64,000 bases of DNA. Source: Syngnathus acus. Lineage: Eukaryota; Chordata; Actinopteri; Syngnathiformes; Syngnathidae. The stretch's first letter is position 1. Every line of letters starts with the position of its first letter. The notes beneath the pieces are model-generated. The model made no database searches. It worked only from the letters and a program-made list of their open reading frames with translations, and was not told where the DNA came from. Position numbers and translations under genes: made by a program. Shown in pieces: positions 10,801 through 21,632 of this stretch. Where the stretch lies: positions 10,115,412-10,179,411 of the forward strand of contig NC_051102.1 in the NCBI RefSeq assembly GCF_901709675.1. The letters are read 5' to 3'.

Positions 10801-13800
10801 AGTCGGAAACCCTAACCCGAGTTTTGAAAGCCTAGTTAGAAACCCTAACCCTAACCCTAACTCTAGTTTTGAAAGCCTAGTTAGTAACCCTAACCCTAAC
10901 CCTAACTCTAACTAACTCTAACCCTAAATCTAACCCTAACCCTAGTTTTGAAAGCCTAGTTAGAAACCCTAACCCCAACCCTAATCCTAACCCTAATTTT
11001 GGAAACCCTAGTCGAAAACCCTAACCCTAGTTTTGAAAGCCTAGTTAGAAACCCTAATCTTAGAAACCCTAAAAGTAATTTGAAAGCCTCGTTGGAAACC
11101 TTAAGCCTAGCTTTAAAACCTAGTTTGTAACCCTAACCTTGGTTTAAAACCCTAGTCGGAAACCCTAACCCTAGTTTGAAACCCTAATTAGCAATGGCAA
11201 AACTCCTTGGAAACCCTAGTCGGAAACCCTAACCCGAGTTTTGAAAGCCTAGTTAGAAACCCTAACCCTAACCCTAACTCTAGTTTTGAAAGCCTAGTTA
11301 GTAACCCTAACCCTAACCCTAACTCTAACTCTAACCCTAAGTCTAACCCTAACCCTAGTTTTGAAAGCCTAGTTAGAAACCCTAACCCCAACCCCAACCC
11401 TAATCCTAACCCTAACTTTGGAAACCCTAGTCGAAAACCCTAACCCTAGTTTTGAAAGCCTAGTTAGAAACCCTAATCTTAGAAACCCTAAAAGTAATTT
11501 GAAAGCCTCGTTGGAAACCTTAAGCCTAGCTTTAAAACCTAGTTTGTAACCCTAACCTTGGTTTAAAACCCTAGTCGGAAACCCTAACCCTAGTTTGAAA
11601 CCCTAATTAGCAATGGCAAAACTTAGGGCTTAGGGCTTCAAAGTAGGGTTTCATACTAGAGTTAGGGTTTCAAATTAGGGGTTAAAGCTAGTTTTAGGGT
11701 TTCAAACATGGGTTTAAAGGTATGGTTAGGGTTTCAAACTAGGGTTAGGGTTTCAAAGCAGGGTTTTATACTAGAGTAAGGGTTTCAAAGTAGGGTTTAA
11801 AGCTAGGGTTAGGGCTTCAAAGTAGGGTTTCATACTAGAGTTAGGGTTTCAAAGTAGGGTTTAAAGCTAGGTTTAGAAAAAGTAAAAAAAACCACGGTCA
11901 TTTATGGTCATTTTTACCTTTCTGATCTCCTCCGGCAACAGCCCATCATCCATGGCGGCCACGTTTCCTCTTCCATCCTCCTCGTCTTTGGCCGCCACCA
12001 CTAGTTCCTGTTGTCTACCAGGCGGACAACTGAACAAAAGATCATCACTTTTGTGTGTTTCTGTGGGTTCCCCTACAATTTGCTTCTCTGCGTCTTCAAG
12101 TAGACTCATGGGGTCTTCCCAGACCTGATTTGCGACTTCTTTCTCATTTGTCTTGATACTCTCATCTTTCTCGGCTACCACATCCTCTTTCATCTCATCA
12201 TCTGTCTCCTTGATTGTCTTCAGATCCTTGTTCCCGTCCTTCCCGTCTGAATTTGTGTGCTCTGTCAGACCCTTGGCTACCTTGTTTAACTTTCCAGCCT
12301 CATTCCTGTTCTCATTTGTCTGCGTGCGCTCTTTGGGATCCTCAGATGCCTTCTTCCAGTTCTTGCCTATCTTTGCTTCAACTTCCCTCTCCTCCCCTTC
12401 CTTTGCATTCTTGATCTCGTCTTCCTTCTCACCATCTGTTGTCTCGTTGCTCTCCAGGCCCTCATCTGCCTTGCTCCAGTCCTTGTCTGTCTTTGAGGCA
12501 TCTTTTGTCTCGTCTGCCTTGGTGTCTCTGTTCCCATTTTCACCTGTCGGTGGATCTTCTTTCTTCTCATCGTCTGTCTCCTGGTCAGTGTTTATGTTCC
12601 CGTCGTCGTCTGTGTTTCCAAGTTTGTTCTGTTCCTTTTCGGTCTTCTCTTCCTCTTTCCTCTCATCAGTGGTCTTTGTATCGTCGTGACTTGTTTCGTC
12701 TTTCTTTATGTCCTCATTTCTTTCCTCATTGGTCATTGTGTTTTTGCCGTGGTCCTTTGTCGTGTTTTGCTCCTTCTCGTTCTTCTCCTCGGTCTGCGTG
12801 TCCAGTTCTGTGTTCTCACTTGTCTTTGTTTCCTCTTTCATCACATGGCTTGTCTCCTCGTCCATCTTTCCATTCATGTTCCTGCCCTTGTCTGTCTTTG
12901 CGTCTTCATTGCTTTCCTCGTTTGTCATGGTGTCAATTGTCCTCTCTTTCTCAGTCTTTTCATCCTTGTTCCAATTCTCTTGCTCTGTCCTCGCATTTAC
13001 TGACTTTGCATCTTGGTTAATGTCCTGTTCTGTCGGTGTGTCCTCTTTCGGATCTCCAATTGCCTCGTTGCTGTCCTTGTCTATGTTCACATTCTGGCCC
13101 CAGTTCTTGTCTGTCTTTTCGTCCTCTTTCTTCTCATTAACTAAATTCTCATCTGTCTTTACGTTCTCATCGCTGTCCTCATCCATCTTTGAGTCCACAT
13201 GCTTCTCATTGTCTGTCTTTGCGTCCTTATTCCTGTTCTCGTCTGTCTTTTCATCCTCATCATCTGTCTTTACATGCTGATTCTGCTTCTGTTCCGTCTT
13301 TGCTGCGTCCTTCCTTTCCACGTTTGCCACCGTCTCATCTTTCCTCTCTTCTTCAGTCTCCGCATCCTTCTCTTCAGACTTGGCGTGTGCCTGCATATCT
13401 TGCAGCGTCAATGTCAACATGCTGATGATGATTTTGTCAAAGTCAACATCTTCCTCCTCGCTCTCCCACTTCCCAATGTTGTCCCTCCGGACGGCTTTGT
13501 CTTCCACCGCTGCATCTGAAAGCTCTTCACTCATTGCTTCATCCGCAGGTTTCTCTCTCAGGTTTTCCCGCCATAGTTCCTCGTCCTCGCCAACACGATC
13601 TAGCTCGTCCTCAGTGGAGGAAAACTGCGAGGCACTGACTAGACTGGCCAAGTGGCGCACCTGAGAGGCCTGCGCCGCCTTATCCTCCTGCAGCTTCCAC
13701 AGCGTCTCCTCATGAGCGGCCTCCTCGCGGTCCAGCTCGTCCTCGGTGGATGAAAACTGAGTGACGGCCGCTTGATTGGCCAAGCGGCATAGTTTCACCT

Positions 13801-16800
13801 CCAGCGGCTCTTCTTCCTCCTCCTCTTCCTTGTTTTCCTCCTCATCCGTGAGACGGTCAAGCTCCTCCTCTGTGGAGGACAACATTGTGGCTCGGACTTC
13901 CTTCTCCAGTTGGCTGAGCTGGTGTGTGAGTCCTTCGGTCTCTTCCTGACCATCGCTCCATTGGTCCTCCTCACTTCTTCCTGCTCGGTCAAGTTCATCG
14001 TCGGTGGACGAGAAGTATGCCAGTCTGGACTTTGCCACCAGCTTGTACAACCTAGATTTGATCTCCTCCTCTTCCTCCCCCTCTACTTTCTCATCCTCTG
14101 CTTTGCCTTTCCCCAAGTCTATGTTGTCATCATCATCTTGGCTTCTCAACTCGTTCCCCTGCGCGTCATCATCGTCTTCTGCATCTTCATCGCTGACTAA
14201 GGGCTTGGAGACGTTTTCTGCGGATTGTGGCGCATCCGTTGTAAGATCCTGCTCGACTTGATTGACTTCAGGAGTCATGGCATCAGGTGTCAAAGTGTCA
14301 GGAGTGTCGGCGTCGGATGGAGAACAGGAATGGATATCTTTCCTGTTATAATCCTGTCAACGGGAAGAAGGTTGGAGGCACTGACGACTACAAAAATAAG
14401 ATTAGTCGACTCAACTATTGTCAATTTTATGCGGTCAACGCTAAGTTGAAAGCTAAGTTGAAAGCTAAGTTGACAGCTAAGTTGGTAGGTTAGTGCAGTG
14501 AATTCACAACTGGATTTTGTTAACAGAAAAGTGATGAGCTCATCTTACCATGAGAAGAGGTCCAGATAGTGTGGCTCTTCTTTTGCTTCTTCTCTTTTTT
14601 CGCGATCTCTTAGCTTTTCCAGATACCGCTTCACTCACGTCCGCAGCGGCATTCTCGTTGAAGCTGATGCCGATGATGCTGGTCCTTTTAGACGATGGCC
14701 GTCTGTCCTCCGTCAGCGGCAGCTGCCTCTTAACGAGAGCCACCGGAGATTTTGGAATCTTCCCCTCGGAGTCTGACCGAGCATCTTTTCTGTCGTCGGC
14801 ATCCCGACGAACTTTGGAAGCCGTCAACTTCCTGTGGAACTCCTGGAGTATAGCTCCCCAGGAGGAGTCTAACTCAGGTTTGCCCTCGTTGTCAGAATCC
14901 ATGCCCTCGTAAGCGGACACCGCTCCGGACTCTCTCTCCAAGGCGCTGTAGACGAGACTCTTCCTCTTGGCCAGCAGGCTCGGCCGCGACAGCTGAGCGC
15001 TCTGCAGGGCGATCCAGTTGCCGTCTGGACTCTTCAACACAGAGGGCATCCCTCCATGTGGAGACAAATAGGAAGATGTGAGTAAAGTAAAGCAGGGCTT
15101 TAATCTGTGCAATAAATTGTTCATTATTGATGTGATTTTCCCTCTGTGCGTCATTTAAAAATAAATGTGATGTACCAGCGTTTTCCAAACGCTCAACACT
15201 GGTCCAAGGAGACACGACAGATCCTCCTCCCTTAGGTGATGTCTGACGAGCGTCTCGGTTGTTGTCCATCAGTGAGAAGGCAGACTGTGACCTCTGTAAA
15301 TCAGAACAAAACGAAAACGTTGTGGGGGGACCGCTTGAGGTCAGCGCTTGTCACCGTTTTTTTTTTTTTAAATCGCTCACCCAGAGGCCTTTGAGGTGTT
15401 TAAAGCTTCCGCCAACCTGGTCGCCACGGCGGTGGACGTTGGGCTCCAGCGATCCTTCTTGCTCGTCCTCGTGCTCCATGTCAGCCAAGATCTTCCTCTT
15501 GGAAATGATCTTCCATGCGCAATTAGAACGTCAGCTAGCATGAGGTTATAGCCTTGTGGCGCACACCATGATCTGATTACACTCCATCTTACTTTTTGCA
15601 TGATTGTTTTGGCCAGCTCCTGAATGAGCTCTCCTCTGTGCTGACGAAGGTAATGGGCTTCATTCTCATTCTCCTGATTACACAGAAAAAACATAAGCTG
15701 ATCATCTCAGGACAAAAGCTCGTGACTAAAACAGATTAGCGTATAAACGGGGGCATGTTTGCAATCGGTAGTACACGCTGGTTGAAAAGAATGGTGAGCA
15801 ACAATGACCTGACTGGTAGCATCAATCTCTGCGTTGGAAATGGCCTCATCTATGGCCTCCTCCGCCACCCGGAAGGCCACAGTGAGCGTCTCTGCCATGC
15901 TGTGCTCTGAACACCGACACAAAAAAACAAATCCGATTGTCCTGTTAGCAGAATGAACCTCTTCATATTTGGTCCAATTGGTAAACTAATTGGTTGTTGT
16001 GGTAAAGTGCGTGCTATTGCAGTGAACAATCAAGTGTGAAATGAGTGCAGTGAACATTTCTCATTAGCAGTGTTGCTGAAACCTTTAGTTTGTCTGTAGA
16101 AGGTGGTGTCACTGTCACAGACGCTGCCTTCATTGCAGATGCTCTCCTCGTAGGTACTCGCCTCTGCAGAACACACTTGTTCAAACTTTTGACATTGAGA
16201 AGGAATTTTCGGAGCTGCCTCAGAGGGGGTGGGGGTCAAGAGCGATGGGGTCCTAATAGAGACAGCTTTGAGCTCTGACCACGTCATGTCAATATTCATG
16301 CAACAATGCGGCCGTTTGTGCTTACGTAAGTGCATTAGCGCTCGGCCTTGTGTGCGGTATTACCGCTGGCCGGGTCACGACAGAACAACGGGTCACTCCC
16401 AATCATGTTTGGAGAGGGAGGAGGTTTCACACAAGCCACATGAAATAAACCACACACGCGTGTTGTGTTGTGTCATGATGGTGATATTGCTTCATGTCAC
16501 TTACAGAGCTGAACAATTTTCAAAAATCATTTCATTGCAATTTTAAAACTAATCTGGCAGCGCTTCCAGTAAGCCGAAAAAGTTATGCGAGTTTAATCCT
16601 TATTACTCCTGCCCGCATGAAAACAAGCATTCGCACCGGAGGCTGGTAGAGGCGTACCTGTGAGCTCCGAAACTGGACTGTGCTCAGCCAAGTGTCTCCT
16701 GTAGATGGTCTTCAGCACTTTGGCGCTGCCGAAGCGTTTGAAGCGTCCTTTCACGTGCGTGTAGAACCAATCCAATGACTGTTTCTTTAGCAACCTAAAA

Positions 16801-17981
16801 AAACACACCAGCGGGTTCACCAAAGATTCTCCAAGTCCACTAGATACTTCAAAAGTTAAGTGTGTGTAGCACTTGTAACTCAAATTTGCACTTCCAAGTC
16901 AAAGCAAAAAAAATAAAAAAATCATCTCTATCTTTAGGCACCATTGTTTTTCCAACTGACATCAATTCTAAATCCATTCCTCCGGCAGAGGCCAAAGATG
17001 GTATTAATATGCGCTGAGGTCACACAAGCAGGTTCCAATGGCTTACCTGCTCTTCTGGCAGGCGCAGCAGAGCCAGGCTTTGTCAGGTTTGCTGTAAAGC
17101 CTGCAGGCCTTGCAGACGTTGTACAGGCAGTCACGACACTGCCGCTTGGGGTTGATCACGAAGCTGAAGGGCGTGCAGCAGCGGATGCAGCAGCGCTGGT
17201 TGAAGAAGCGCTGGCGTGACAGCAGCAGGCAGCGACTGCCCTCCTCGTCCAGCGCCTGCTTCAGTTCACTGGCAGGAGGGGGGCAAAGGGAGGATTTGGA
17301 AGTGAAACACAAATAGATTTTGGCGTGCCAGAAAGGAAAGCAGTGCTCAAGTTCAACTTATGACATTGCAACGCAATTGATGTGACAACTCAGCCAATCA
17401 AGCGAGCTTACTCAAAGCAGTTTTGCAAGAGAAGCAAGAAGTCTTAAAGCTGCACTGTGTCAGAGAGCCATGAGGGGGCAGCCATTGTTAAAGGGTTCTT
17501 GGACGTGCACAATTTGGCAGTGATGAGGAAACGACATGAAAGGGCCATGGCTTCCTGTTTGCGGTTTGGAGCGTCTGTCTTAATCTTTAGAAGGCCTGGA
17601 ATGAAAATGGGGCCCTAGATTTAGATTGATCTTTAGACTATACTTCAATTAGGATTGTTTCATAATCCTCTTGGGCGCACCACATTGCAGGGGAAAAAAG
17701 GGGCGGGGAGAGGTAGCATGGAAAAAAACAAGTATCAAAAGAAATCATGAAAAAATGTGTCTTTTAGAAATGAAATCTCTCACAAATGGGAAGAAAATGA
17801 TAATTTGCAATGTTGTTTTTTTTGGACTGAATAGTCCTCCTGCCATATGGCAAGAAGCGTCGTGTGCTCACCTGAGTCGCTCCTCCTCTTTCTTGCGCAG
17901 CCTCATATCGCGCTGAACCACCTGCAGCACGTGCTCGGCCTCATTGTCGCTCAGGCCGGACAAATCCAACTTGCGGCCCAT
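1824..17981 (-). CDS. myrip: Myosin VIIA/Va and Rab-interacting protein (MYRIP, Slac2-c); last exon not found
   Basis: Rab27 effector that links Rab27-bearing organelles to myosins and actin. Fourteen coding exons fit in phase: 17872-17981, 17047-17268, 16658-16794, 16083-16163, 15809-15906, 15593-15673, 15381-15509, 15176-15293, 14549-15051, 11918-14353, 2618-2797, 2316-2477, 1985-2083, 1824-1884 (4,417 nt, about 1,472 codons). The start [20 protein letters not shown] matches the MYRIP Rab-binding helix and is followed by a Cys-rich FYVE-like zinc finger (CCIRCC...CRDC...CKAC...CCAC) and the [10 protein letters not shown] helix. SPDGNW, VAEEAI.EAIS and the C-terminal [16 protein letters not shown] and RRRLPALPR segments also match MYRIP rather than melanophilin. 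Human MYRIP has about 860 residues; the excess is exon 10. Exon 5 uses a weak donor (GTCATT). Exon 14 ends in phase 1. A possible terminal piece after the acceptor near 1692 would add only EDNKS and a stop; otherwise the last exon lies outside the window. Confidence 0.95.
2226..2252. repeat. (CAAT)n microsatellite
   Basis: About seven tandem copies of CAAT in a myrip intron. Confidence 0.9.
2900..4324 (+). repeat. Telomere-like satellite, TTAGGG orientation
   Basis: Degenerate units built from GGGTTAGGG, TTTCAAAGTAGGG and TTTAAAGCTAGGG. A larger period of about 180-247 bp is marked by the phrase CAAACATGGGTTTGAAGCTA at about 3011, 3258, 3497 and 3677. It lies inside the myrip intron between exons 10 and 11. 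Confidence 0.95.
4325..4855 (+). mobile_element. Non-autonomous hAT element with BED-finger transposase remnant
   Basis: Ends form inverted repeats AGGGGTGTAA (4325-4334) and TTACACCCCT (4846-4855), with further ATCGATA-rich subterminal matches typical of fish hAT elements. Inside, an ATG at 4570 opens 27 codons ([15 protein letters not shown], then FKSFVWKHF) like the start of a BED-zinc-finger hAT transposase, then stops; the remainder of the transposase is missing. The flanking 8-bp sequences do not match, so no target-site duplication is visible. Confidence 0.75.
4856..11620 (-). repeat. Telomere-like satellite, CCCTAA orientation, with ~2.03-kb higher-order unit
   Basis: Tandem CCCTAA and CTCTAA runs alternate with AGTTTTGAAAGCCTAGTTAGAAA, CTTAGAAACCCTAAAAGTA and AGC(A/G)ATGGCAAAACTCCTTG. 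The last phrase recurs about every 350-430 bp after an initial ~210-bp spacing. Blocks repeat at about 2,032-2,035 bp (for example 6360/8395, 7149/9181, 8395/10427) with near identity, a higher-order satellite. Short frames of Asn-Pro or Leu-Gly repeats inside it are not genes. Confidence 0.95.
11621..11877 (+). repeat. Telomere-like satellite, TTAGGG orientation (second block)
   Basis: The array flips back to the TTAGGG strand at ACTTAGGGCTTAGGGCTTC. It then repeats the phrases of the first block (TTTCATACTAGAGTTAGGG, CAAACATGGGTTTAAAG) up to about 40 bp before the exon 10 donor of myrip. Confidence 0.9.
11918..14353 (-). CDS. myrip: myrip exon 10: giant acidic repeat-rich exon
   Basis: This single exon gives 812 in-frame codons, phase 0 at both ends, with the acceptor just upstream of 14353 and donor AAG|GTAAAA at 11917/11918. 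The first third carries four copies of an SST(D/E)(D/E)ELDR motif, at about 13985-14011, 13853-13879, 13727-13753 and 13595-13621. Each is preceded by a short amphipathic stretch such as [11 protein letters not shown] or [12 protein letters not shown]. The rest is dominated by Glu, Asp, Lys, Asn and Thr in imperfect 10-15-residue repeats of the type D.KTDE..NED, with almost no hydrophobic residues, so it is probably disordered. Human MYRIP has no comparable stretch that I recall. The antisense strand shows several long open frames that are only mirror images of this composition. Confidence 0.88.
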
Positions 17982-19313
17982 CGCTGACACGTTCGCTCAG
18001 CCCGCTGTTGTCATGTCAACAAGGAGAGGATGTGCAAAAAAAAAGACCTGGGAAGAAAAATAAAATCTTAAGTTGGACAAGTCTTTCTTTAACTTGCTTG
18101 TAAATCAATTTCAATATGAAAATAAAAACTAAGTCATCTTAACGAAGTAAAAACGAAGTTAACGCAGGCATGTCCAGCTCCGTCCTCGAGGCTCGCTGCA
18201 TGTCCAACTTGTATTAGATCTCTCAACACACTCGATTAAAATGATCAGGGTGAGCTGATGTGGCTCAATATTTTTAGCCCAGCAAACCAAAATGTGTATC
18301 GACTTACCCAGTTGGTGGTCAGAAGAGAGAAAAATACAAATGTTTTTCACATGCATGCAAAGGACAAGTCATGAGCACCTATGAGAAAGTCCAGCAGCAC
18401 AGTACGAGTTCAGGACCGCCCTGCTTCTCTAATCCCTTTTCAGAAAAAAAGAAAAGAAAATGAGGATAAGCTTCCTCCACCTTAATCACTTACACAATAA
18501 ACTAGCAGGAATGAGGTGACGTAAACTACGACGCCACATAAATCTTAGGAGAAGACAATAGTCTTTACGTAACCACGCGTTTGTTTTGTCTGGTTGCCTT
18601 CCCCACTCACCAACTGGTGCAAATGAAGTGCTGGCTATTGGAGAAGGGCTAGAATACACGGAAGAACAAACAATTATGCTGGAGATGAGTGTTCGTTGGT
18701 TTTGGGAGCTTTTTATAAGAAATTTGGAGGTGGGCCCACATCACATCACTTGACTTATGGGGTCAAAGACTTGTGGATACAGCTCAAGGCCACGTACGTT
18801 ATGAGGCAGAAATAAATAATGAGGACTAAAATCGGATTGAGGTAGAAAAACACATGCACTAACACACAAATTTCCTCTGACTGCATGAGGAAGAATTCAC
18901 AACGATTGGATTGTGTATAGTCAAAGTAAAATTTGAATCAAAACACATTAAGCCTAATAAATGAATAGACATGAATAAATACTCCACCAAAAAGTAACTT
19001 AAATGCAAAAATATTCAAAGACAATCGTGACTGCATATCACCATTCATCACGTGACTCCGTCTTTGAGGTTACCAGATAGGGCTCCTTAAAGAAATACAA
19101 AAAATAATTAAAACACACAATAATGAACACAAACAAGTCTTCTGTTTACATGTCGATCCTATCATGCCGACTTTCAAAGCTAACTTGTGTAAACAGGCGG
19201 CGGCCTATTAGGCTTCCTGAGGGGAGACGCCATGTTAGATATCCCGCACTTTAGGTAAATAAATACAACGCTTCCAATTTGCTGATGCGTGGCGGACGTG
19301 CTATTTGGCTATC
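17982..19313. other. myrip upstream / intergenic region
   Basis: Contains the myrip 5' UTR and presumed promoter just right of 17981. No TATA box or convincing extra exon was seen. About 18165-18275 matches a common fish hAT-type repeat (GGCATGTCCAGCTCCGTCCT, CAACACACTCGATTAAAATG, ATCAGGGTGAGC). The remainder is AT-rich and unremarkable. Confidence 0.5.
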
Positions 19314-19320
19314 TATATAG
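19314..19320 (+). promoter_or_regulatory. TATA box of peptide gene A
   Basis: TATATAG sits 40 nt before the ATG in a context (CTATCTATATAGGATGA) resembling the TATA region of units B and C (CTCTATATAAGGAGCA). This supports a common origin of the three promoters. Confidence 0.6.
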
Positions 19321-19359
19321 GATGACATCAACAGGCATCAACTGAACGAAAAGGCCGAC

Positions 19360-20168
19360 ATGGACATGCGAGTGCTGGCGCTGTTGTTGTGCGTACAGCT
19401 GGTGCAGCTGCTGCTGTCGGCCCCGCCGTCGACGGAAGCCATGAGCATCCCAGGACCTCCGTACCGGCCTCCGCCGGTATGTCACGTTTGTCTGTTTTTT
19501 TTCCTCCCAAGAATGCAAAACTTATTTCATATACTAATATACTGTGTTTTCCCATCAAAATTGAAAGTAGCATTTATGTACGTCTAAAATTGGAAAGCAA
19601 GAATACAGAACATGAAATTCATAATCTTAGGAGTCTCTGTGGAGAATGAAGGATACTTGTAAGATTATGACTATTTTTCACAAATATTCCGTTTTTTTCG
19701 TCCAATATATATTTTTTGTAAATAGACAACTGATTTTCTCAGAGAATTTTGGTTTCTCCAAAGTTTTTGACTTTTTTCCAACTGCAAAATGAATTCAGTC
19801 GACTCCAAGACATTACTGCAGTAAGATTATATTATAAAAGGTCCAAAAAAGTACAAGAGAACCGCAAAGTTGTTTCGTTTCATATGAGTCCGTTTTTCAC
19901 TGCGTGGTTATTGTGTTGCAGGCGAGAGAAATGCCCAGAAAGAAACACAGGTACTCCAACTGCAGCTGGAGACCCGGAGGATGCGGCCCGTTGGGTCAGG
20001 TAATTGCTGTTATTGATTGCTGTTTTTTCTCCAATGGATCAAGCTAACCGTGTTGTCTGTCTGTTTCCCAAGGAGCATCGTCCTCCTCATCCTCCTCCGC
20101 CCCCACCACCACCGCCTCCTCCTCGCCCTACTCCATTTAAATGTTTTTTGAACGCTGGCTGGAAATAA
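19360..20168 (+). CDS. Small secreted proline-rich peptide precursor A (C-x6-C ring)
   Basis: Unrecognised gene of three coding exons, all phase 0: 19360-19476, 19922-19999 and 20073-20168, encoding 96 residues. Residues 1-27 form a strong signal peptide (MDMRVLALLLCVQLVQLLLS, then a small-residue cleavage region). Exon 2 encodes a basic run (PRKKHR) followed by NCSWRPGGCGPLG, a C-x6-C loop with an Arg-Pro-Gly turn. Exon 3 encodes about 20 residues rich in proline, including a run of ten, then a C-terminal FKCFLNAGWK with one further Cys. GT-AG signals are good (CCG|GTATGT, CAG|GTAATT, CCCAAG|GAG). A TATA box lies about 46 nt before the ATG, and an AATAAA lies near 20282. The signal peptide, cationic core and Cys ring resemble host-defence or hormone precursors. 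Expression is unknown. Confidence 0.75.
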
Positions 20169-21480
20169 TCAAGGATTTTGATCAACTTTTTGAAATCTTG
20201 TATTCAGTCACTTTAACAAAATATCATCATGTGATACTGTAATCCAATACGTATTTGTATCATGTTGAAGCCTGTTCCGATAATAAACGAATGAGCTGCG
20301 GTTGGATGCTGGACTTGCATCTTTTGGTGATGCAAAGAAGAAAAGAGGAAGATATTTTCTTGCGGTTGCATTACGGGTGGCGAAACAAGACATGGACCTT
20401 GTTGGCCTCCTGCTGTTGCATCGTTTTGTTGTGCCGCTTCCTCTTTTGTCTTTCTGTAATTTCTTGGATGGCGTCACACTTAAGACATGCTCAAAACAAA
20501 ACATGTTTATGACACCAGTGACGTGCGGTGAGGTTAGGGTTAGTGCTTATTTGCGTAAAAGATATATTCTTGGGACAATAGTATCTTAGCATATTATCTT
20601 TTCCAGAGTCAAGTATTAAGATGTCTCCTCTCACCCCCTTTCACACAGACATGTTTTCTATCAAAATACATATATATTGTCTAAAAGACTTTTTGCTTCC
20701 TAAATAATAGACTATTTCCTCAGAAATGTGTACCAAAAAATTGTTTCTTTAAAAGATATGACCATATGTGCAACATTGTTTTCGCTGACGTACTGTAATT
20801 TGTTTTTTCCAGATTTTTTTCACTCCAAAATAAGCAGTCTTGTTTGTAAAAGATTTTGAACATACTTTCAACCAAAATGTACATTTTTAAAATGCTATTA
20901 CAGTCATCTCTCGCCACTTCACGCTTCACTATTGTTTTCATAAGATAATAATGAGGAAAAAAAACACTCTAGACTAACCAACCAGGAGTGACGAAGAACG
21001 GCGTTTGAATACACGCCCCGATGAGCGGGTAACGTGGCGGTGATGAATGATGATAGCACGGGGCATAGGCTGAGCGGACGTGACTGAGGATAAGCGCGGG
21101 AGGTGCGGTGAGTGGCTGTGAGCAATATGCGTCACTACGAACGTAACTTAGGACAAGTGTGGGAGGCGCGGGAGGTGAGGGAAAAGTACTGACTGGGGGC
21201 GTAGAAGAAGCCGGGACATCGTGACGATATTACGTTTGTTCATTTCTTTACTGTAAAGGTACAATACAATGTAGGAATGATTATAAGGGAATGGGAAAGG
21301 TTTAAAGGCAACGTAAATATATGGGGGAGGGTTTAGAAAGACTTAATATAGCATATAAATACATCAATAAATAGACGGTTTCTATTTTGCGGATCTTTGG
21401 CTATCGCGGGTGGTTCTGGAAGGCATCTCCCGCGATAAACGAGGGATTGCCATATATTTGGCCTAAAAAAAATTGTTTTA
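20169..21480. repeat. Intergenic DNA with DNA-transposon remnant
   Basis: An AATAAA for gene A lies near 20282. About 20897-21453 looks like one non-autonomous transposon. It starts CAGTCATCTCTCGCCACTTC and ends CCCGCGATAAACGAGGGATT, imperfect inverted ends of a family widespread in vertebrates. Confidence 0.5.
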
Positions 21481-21495
21481 GCACACTTGTCCCTT

Positions 21496-21591
21496 CCTCT
21501 TATTGGGAACAGCCATCTTGATGTGAGATCATGACATGACATCATTTATGATGTGAGAATTTTTGACTAACTCTTGGCTATCTCTATATAA
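21496..21591 (+). promoter_or_regulatory. Promoter of peptide unit B (duplicated in C)
   Basis: A block starting CCTCTTATTGGGA and including CATGACATGACATCATTT and GATGTGAG is followed by TATATAA at 21585-21591. The same block recurs before unit C at about 22103-22164 and 22244-22250. ATTGG is a CCAAT-box core on the opposite strand, and TGACATCA resembles a CRE/AP-1-type element. Confidence 0.55.
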
Positions 21592-21632
21592 GGAGCAATG
21601 TGTCACTTCAGCTATGTGGAGTTTCATTTGCT

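Noticed and set aside
7130-11443. Open frames encoding Asn-Pro or Leu-Gly repeats in the satellite
   Set aside because: They are translations of CCCTAA tandem repeats, recur identically with the higher-order unit and have no gene context.
2900-11877. A true chromosome end
   Set aside because: The array is intronic, degenerate, changes strand twice and has gene exons on both sides.
2900-11877. CRISPR-like repeat array
   Set aside because: Repeats are imperfect telomere-like units without unique spacers, in a vertebrate gene intron.
11904-13664. Plus-strand open frames of 66-193 residues rich in Ser, Phe, Leu and Cys
   Set aside because: They are antisense to the acidic myrip exon 10; the composition is the complement of Glu/Lys/Asp codons and splice/phase evidence supports only the minus strand.
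19922-19999. Peptide gene A as an Apela/Toddler hormone
   Set aside because: A basic run before Asn-Cys is reminiscent, but the cysteine spacing, the C-terminus and the proline-rich tail differ, and the locus does not match.
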